8,015 nt of DNA from an uncultured Alphaproteobacteria bacterium (GTDB taxonomy: Bacteria; Pseudomonadota; Alphaproteobacteria; Sphingomonadales; Sphingomonadaceae). The position numbers were made by a program, and so were the translations under genes. How positions within the stretch are numbered: the first letter of the stretch is position 1; every line of letters begins with the position of its first letter. Location: positions 1 to 8,015 of the forward strand of contig CAJAHV010000041.1 of the NCBI GenBank assembly GCA_903939555.1. Reading direction: 5' to 3'. The notes beneath the pieces were generated by a model. It was not told where the DNA came from, made no database searches, and was given only the letters and a program-made list of their open reading frames with translations. Of the stretch, positions 5,743 to 8,015 are shown piece by piece.

Positions 5743-6336
5743 GACTTTGCCCTTTTTCGAAAATTTCAGATAACCGGCGTTGATTCCCAACCGCCAGCCA
5801 ACGCCCATTTTGACCGGCACAATGATGACATCGTCGCGTTGCAGGTAATTGGCGGCGAACCCGCCGATCAGATAGGCTTTGCCTTCGGCCGCCGGATAGC
5901 GGCGAAACAGGTCTTCGGTGTTGTTGAGATTATAGACCAACGCAAAGGTCTTGGAGCCGTCGCCGCCGATATCGAAACCCACCGACGGGCCGGTCCAATG
6001 CACCGGCATCTGCCCTTCGACCTTGTGGTAAAGTGTGCCCGAACCATAGCGCAGCCCAAAGATCATCGCACCGCCGACTTCGCGGCCGACGATATAACCG
6101 TTGGGCTGGCCATGCTCCTTGAAGCTGCGCCGCACGATCTCGGCAAGGCCCTCGGCGCCCTTGCCGAACACATCCTCAGCCGCCCCCAGAACGTCTTCCT
6201 CGGCATAAGTCGGTGGCGACGATGGCGGCGATGGCGCCGGTTGCGCCGTTGCAGCACCGGGCACTGATGCCGGCTGCGCGGCGGTTAGCACCGGGGCGAC
6301 CAGCAACAACACCGCCACCAAACCAGTAAACTTCAT
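5731..6336 (-). CDS. DUF1134/EipA-family envelope protein
   Basis: This exported protein of 201 residues belongs to the DUF1134 family. Its studied member, EipA of Brucella, is a periplasmic protein needed for cell-envelope integrity. A signal peptide (MKFTGLVAVLLLVAPVLTAA, cleavage near Ala20) leads into a Pro/Ala/Ser-rich linker (about 22-43) and then the domain from YAEEDVLGAAEDVFG. Conserved-looking parts are NGYIVGREVGGAMIFGLRYGSG (79-100) and HWTGPSVGFDIGGDGSKTFALVYNL (113-137), and the domain ends in GVGWRLGINAGYLKFS. I chose ATG 6334-6336 because GGAGAAG sits just before it. ATG 6351 would add five residues to the signal peptide. The gene converges with the dehydrogenase and diverges from UGD. 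A role in envelope maintenance is inferred from the family. Confidence 0.88.
   Translation of the reverse strand: MKFTGLVAVLLLVAPVLTAAQPASVPGAATAQPAPSPPSSPPTYAEEDVLGAAEDVFGKGAEGLAEIVRRSFKEHGQPNGYIVGREVGGAMIFGLRYGSGTLYHKVEGQMPVHWTGPSVGFDIGGDGSKTFALVYNLNNTEDLFRRYPAAEGKAYLIGGFAANYLQRDDVIIVPVKMGVGWRLGINAGYLKFSKKGKVSPF
5733..5756. terminator. Candidate bidirectional terminator at convergent gene ends
   Basis: AAAAGGG at 5733-5739 pairs with CCCTTTT at 5750-5756 across a 10-base loop. The right side ends in T5 and the left arm in A4, so a short U-run follows the stem in either direction. It lies within the last codons and stop codons of both converging genes. Only three of the seven pairs are G-C, so strength is doubtful. 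Confidence 0.4.
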
Positions 6337-6519
6337 GCTCTTCTCCATCACGACCGACGCGCCATCATCACGGGTCCGAGCTTAACAAGCGATGACGCGA
6401 ATGGGTCGCCAGCAAGTTTTGCATTGCATGGCTTTTCGTTTCCCCCCTGGCCATGCTAACGCCGCCACAACATCTTTTAACAAAACCTCGTTTTCCATGG
6501 CAACAACAAAGGGTTCCGC
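6337..6519. promoter_or_regulatory. Divergent intergenic region between the EipA-family gene and UGD
   Basis: This A/T-richer gap must hold the promoters of both flanking genes. I see candidate fragments (TTGCAT, TTAACA, TGTTAA) but no pair with good spacing, so no promoter is placed. The UGD ribosome binding site is the AAAGGG about 6 bases before ATG 6520. Confidence 0.4.
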
Positions 6520-7821
6520 ATGCGCGTCGCGATGATCGGTTCGGGCTATGTCGGTTTGGTCTCCGGGGCATGCTTTGCCGATTTCGGCCATGACGTCATC
6601 TGCGTCGACAAGGATCCGGCAAAGATCGACCGGCTCAACAACGGCATCATGCCGATTTTCGAACCGGGCCTCGACGCGCTGGTGACCGGCAATGCCAAGG
6701 CCGGACGCCTGACCTTCACGACCGAACTTGAAAGCGGCATTGCCGATGCCGAGGCCATTTTCATCGCGGTCGGCACCCCGTCGCGGCGTGGCGATGGCCA
6801 TGCCGATCTCAGCTATGTCTATGCTGCGGCGCGCGAAATCGCACTGGCCATCAAGGGCTATACGGTCATCGTCACCAAATCGACCGTCCCTGTCGGCACG
6901 GGTGACGAAGTGGAACGCATTATCCGCGAAGCCAATCCGGCGGCCGAATTCGCCGTGGTTTCCAACCCCGAATTCCTGCGCGAAGGCGCTGCCATCGGCG
7001 ATTTCAAGCGCCCCGACCGCATCGTCGTCGGCACTGAAGATTCGCGCGCGCGCGACGCGATGACCGAATTGTACCGCCCGCTGTTCCTCAACCGGTCCCC
7101 GATCCTGTTCACGACACGACGCACGGCAGAGCTGATCAAATATGCCGCCAACGCATTCCTGGCGACCAAGATCTCCTTCATCAACGAAATGGCCGACCTT
7201 TGCGAAGCAGTGGGCGCCGATGTCCAGGATGTGTCGCGTGGCATCGGGCTCGACAACCGCATCGGCAGCAAATTTCTGCACGCCGGCCCGGGCTATGGCG
7301 GCAGTTGCTTCCCCAAGGACACGCTGGCGCTGATCAAGACCGCCCAGGATGCCGGCGCGCCGGTCCGCATCGTCGAAACCGTTGCGGCGGTGAATGACCA
7401 GCGCAAGCGCGCCATGGCCAAGAAGGTCATCGCGCTGGCCGGGGGCGATGTGCGTGGCAAGACGGTGGCGGTGCTCGGCCTGACCTTCAAGCCCAACACC
7501 GATGACATGCGCGATTCACCCGCCATCGCCGTCATCCAGGCGCTGCAGGACGCCGGCGCCAGTATCCGGGCCTTCGATCCGGAAGGCGAGGAACAGGCCA
7601 GGCTCGTGCTGACCAATGTCGATTATGCCGCCAACCCCTATGCCTGCCTGACCGGCGCCGATGTCGCCGTGCTGGTGACGGAATGGGATGCTTTCCGGGC
7701 GCTCGACATGGACCGCGTCAAGACGTTGATGAAGACCGCCGCCATCGCCGATCTGCGCAATGTCTACCGCCCGGACGAGATGGCACGCCGCGGTATCGCC
7801 TATGCCAGCATCGGCCGCTAG
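6520..7821 (+). CDS. UDP-glucose 6-dehydrogenase
   Basis: This cytoplasmic enzyme oxidises UDP-glucose twice with 2 NAD+ to UDP-glucuronate, the precursor of glucuronate-containing exopolysaccharides, capsules and glycolipids. The 433 residues match the usual single-domain-set bacterial length. The N-terminal Rossmann domain has G-S-G-Y-V-G at 7-12 and Asp30 for the NAD ribose. VGTPSRRGDGHADL follows at 84-97 and KSTVPVGTG begins near residue 125. The central part has NPEFLREGAAIGDF and Lys207 in LIKYAANAFLATK. The active-site loop is GPGYGGSCFPKD with nucleophile Cys263 and Asp267. The C-terminal UDP-binding domain starts near GLTFKPNTDDMRDSPA. The start ATG has AAAGGG 6 bases upstream. It is probably a single-gene unit here; no polysaccharide cluster lies in the window. 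The symbol is left blank because usage (ugd, udg, rkpK) varies. Confidence 0.97.
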   Translation: MRVAMIGSGYVGLVSGACFADFGHDVICVDKDPAKIDRLNNGIMPIFEPGLDALVTGNAKAGRLTFTTELESGIADAEAIFIAVGTPSRRGDGHADLSYVYAAAREIALAIKGYTVIVTKSTVPVGTGDEVERIIREANPAAEFAVVSNPEFLREGAAIGDFKRPDRIVVGTEDSRARDAMTELYRPLFLNRSPILFTTRRTAELIKYAANAFLATKISFINEMADLCEAVGADVQDVSRGIGLDNRIGSKFLHAGPGYGGSCFPKDTLALIKTAQDAGAPVRIVETVAAVNDQRKRAMAKKVIALAGGDVRGKTVAVLGLTFKPNTDDMRDSPAIAVIQALQDAGASIRAFDPEGEEQARLVLTNVDYAANPYACLTGADVAVLVTEWDAFRALDMDRVKTLMKTAAIADLRNVYRPDEMARRGIAYASIGR

Positions 7822-7828
7822 ACCAATC

Positions 7829-7847
7829 GGAGATCGGGGCGATTTTC
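7829..7847 (+). terminator. Weak hairpin after UGD (possible terminator)
   Basis: GGAGATCG pairs with CGATTTTC around a GGG loop, with two G-U pairs, 8 bases after the UGD stop. The T-run is part of the stem rather than after it, so termination is doubtful. Confidence 0.25.
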
Positions 7848-7872
7848 TGCACCGCCATGTGCGCAACAACGG

Positions 7873-7902
7873 TTGCCAAGCCCGGCCAAGGCCGGTTATA
7901 GC
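7873..7902 (+). promoter_or_regulatory. Candidate promoter for tRNA-Ser
   Basis: TTGCCA (7873-7878) and TATAGC (7897-7902) are 18 bases apart, and the -10 ends 11 bases before the tRNA 5' end, as expected for a tRNA promoter. The spacer contains the palindrome CCGGCCAAGGCCGG (7882-7895), which might instead act as a terminator for UGD transcripts, since TTATA follows it. Confidence 0.4.
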
Positions 7903-7913
7903 CGCGCCTTCGC

Positions 7914-8005
7914 GGAGTCGTGGGTGAGCGGCTGAAACCAGTAGTTTGCTAAACTGCCGATCTGGGTAACTGGATCCGAGGGTTCGAATCCCTCCGACTC
8001 CGCCA
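7914..8005 (+). tRNA. tRNA-Ser (anticodon GCU)
   Basis: This is a complete 92-base class II tRNA with an encoded CCA. The acceptor stem is GGAGTCG/CGACTCC with discriminator G, as expected for serine. The D stem is GGT/ACC, the anticodon stem is GTAGT/ACTGC with loop TTGCTAA giving GCU, and there is a long variable arm with a GATC/GATC stem. The T arm is GAGGG/CCCTC with loop TTCGAAT. It reads AGC/AGU codons. The long variable arm confirms the serine identity. Confidence 0.96.
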
Positions 8006-8015
8006 ATATGTATTG

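Noticed and set aside
6382..7281. A long open frame (299 codons) antisense to UGD
   Set aside because: It mirrors the strong codon bias of the UGD gene, has no family resemblance, and UGD on the other strand is complete with all its motifs.
7882..7895. CCGGCCAAGGCCGG as a firm terminator of UGD
   Set aside because: The loop is too small for a full stem and only TTATA follows. It also falls in the spacer of a plausible tRNA-Ser promoter, so it is mentioned there only.
1..8015. A CRISPR array, toxin-antitoxin pair, retron or defence island
   Set aside because: I found no regularly spaced repeats, reverse transcriptase motifs, or small paired genes of such types on either strand. The recombinase is the only mobile-element gene visible.

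Overview
The window looks like chromosomal DNA from an alphaproteobacterium, most likely of the Sphingomonadales. This is inferred from the high GC content and strong GC3 bias of the confident genes, a DUF1134/EipA-type envelope protein, and a maf - RNase E/G-like - yacG - tRNA-Phe gene order that I recall from that group. No search was run.

Layout, left to right. (1) 1-765 is the 3' part of a large serine recombinase gene, cut by the window edge. It is probably the end of an integrated element lying further left. Its frame runs directly into the 3' half of a convergent tRNA-Arg(UCU) gene (724-800), which is therefore the likely attachment site. (2) 801-1437 is lower in GC and holds no gene I can support. 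(3) 1438-4675 is a tight minus-strand cluster, in transcription order: [2Fe-2S] ferredoxin, DUF2332 protein, Maf nucleotide pyrophosphatase, compact RNase E/G-like protein, YacG zinc protein (frame broken near its start by an apparently missing base), then tRNA-Phe(GAA). Starts and stops overlap or nearly touch, so the proteins are probably translated in a coupled way. (4) 4676-4797 is a divergent promoter region with a 7-bp inverted repeat. It is followed by a plus-strand D-2-hydroxyacid dehydrogenase-family gene (4798-5742). (5) The dehydrogenase converges with and overlaps an exported DUF1134/EipA-family gene (minus strand, 5731-6336), and a small inverted repeat at the shared 3' ends may act as a bidirectional terminator. 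(6) 6520-7821 is a complete UDP-glucose 6-dehydrogenase gene, followed by tRNA-Ser(GCU) at 7914-8005.

Functionally this is mostly housekeeping. The maf/RNase/yacG/tRNA-Phe block serves nucleotide and RNA metabolism and gyrase control. UGD supplies UDP-glucuronate for surface polysaccharide, and EipA serves the envelope. The accessory part is the recombinase and its tRNA-Arg junction. I see no CRISPR array, no insertion sequence with recognisable ends, and no convincing new defence or biosynthetic system. The points most worth a second look are the recombinase/tRNA overlap, the yacG frame break, and the ferredoxin-DUF2332 pair at the head of the maf cluster.
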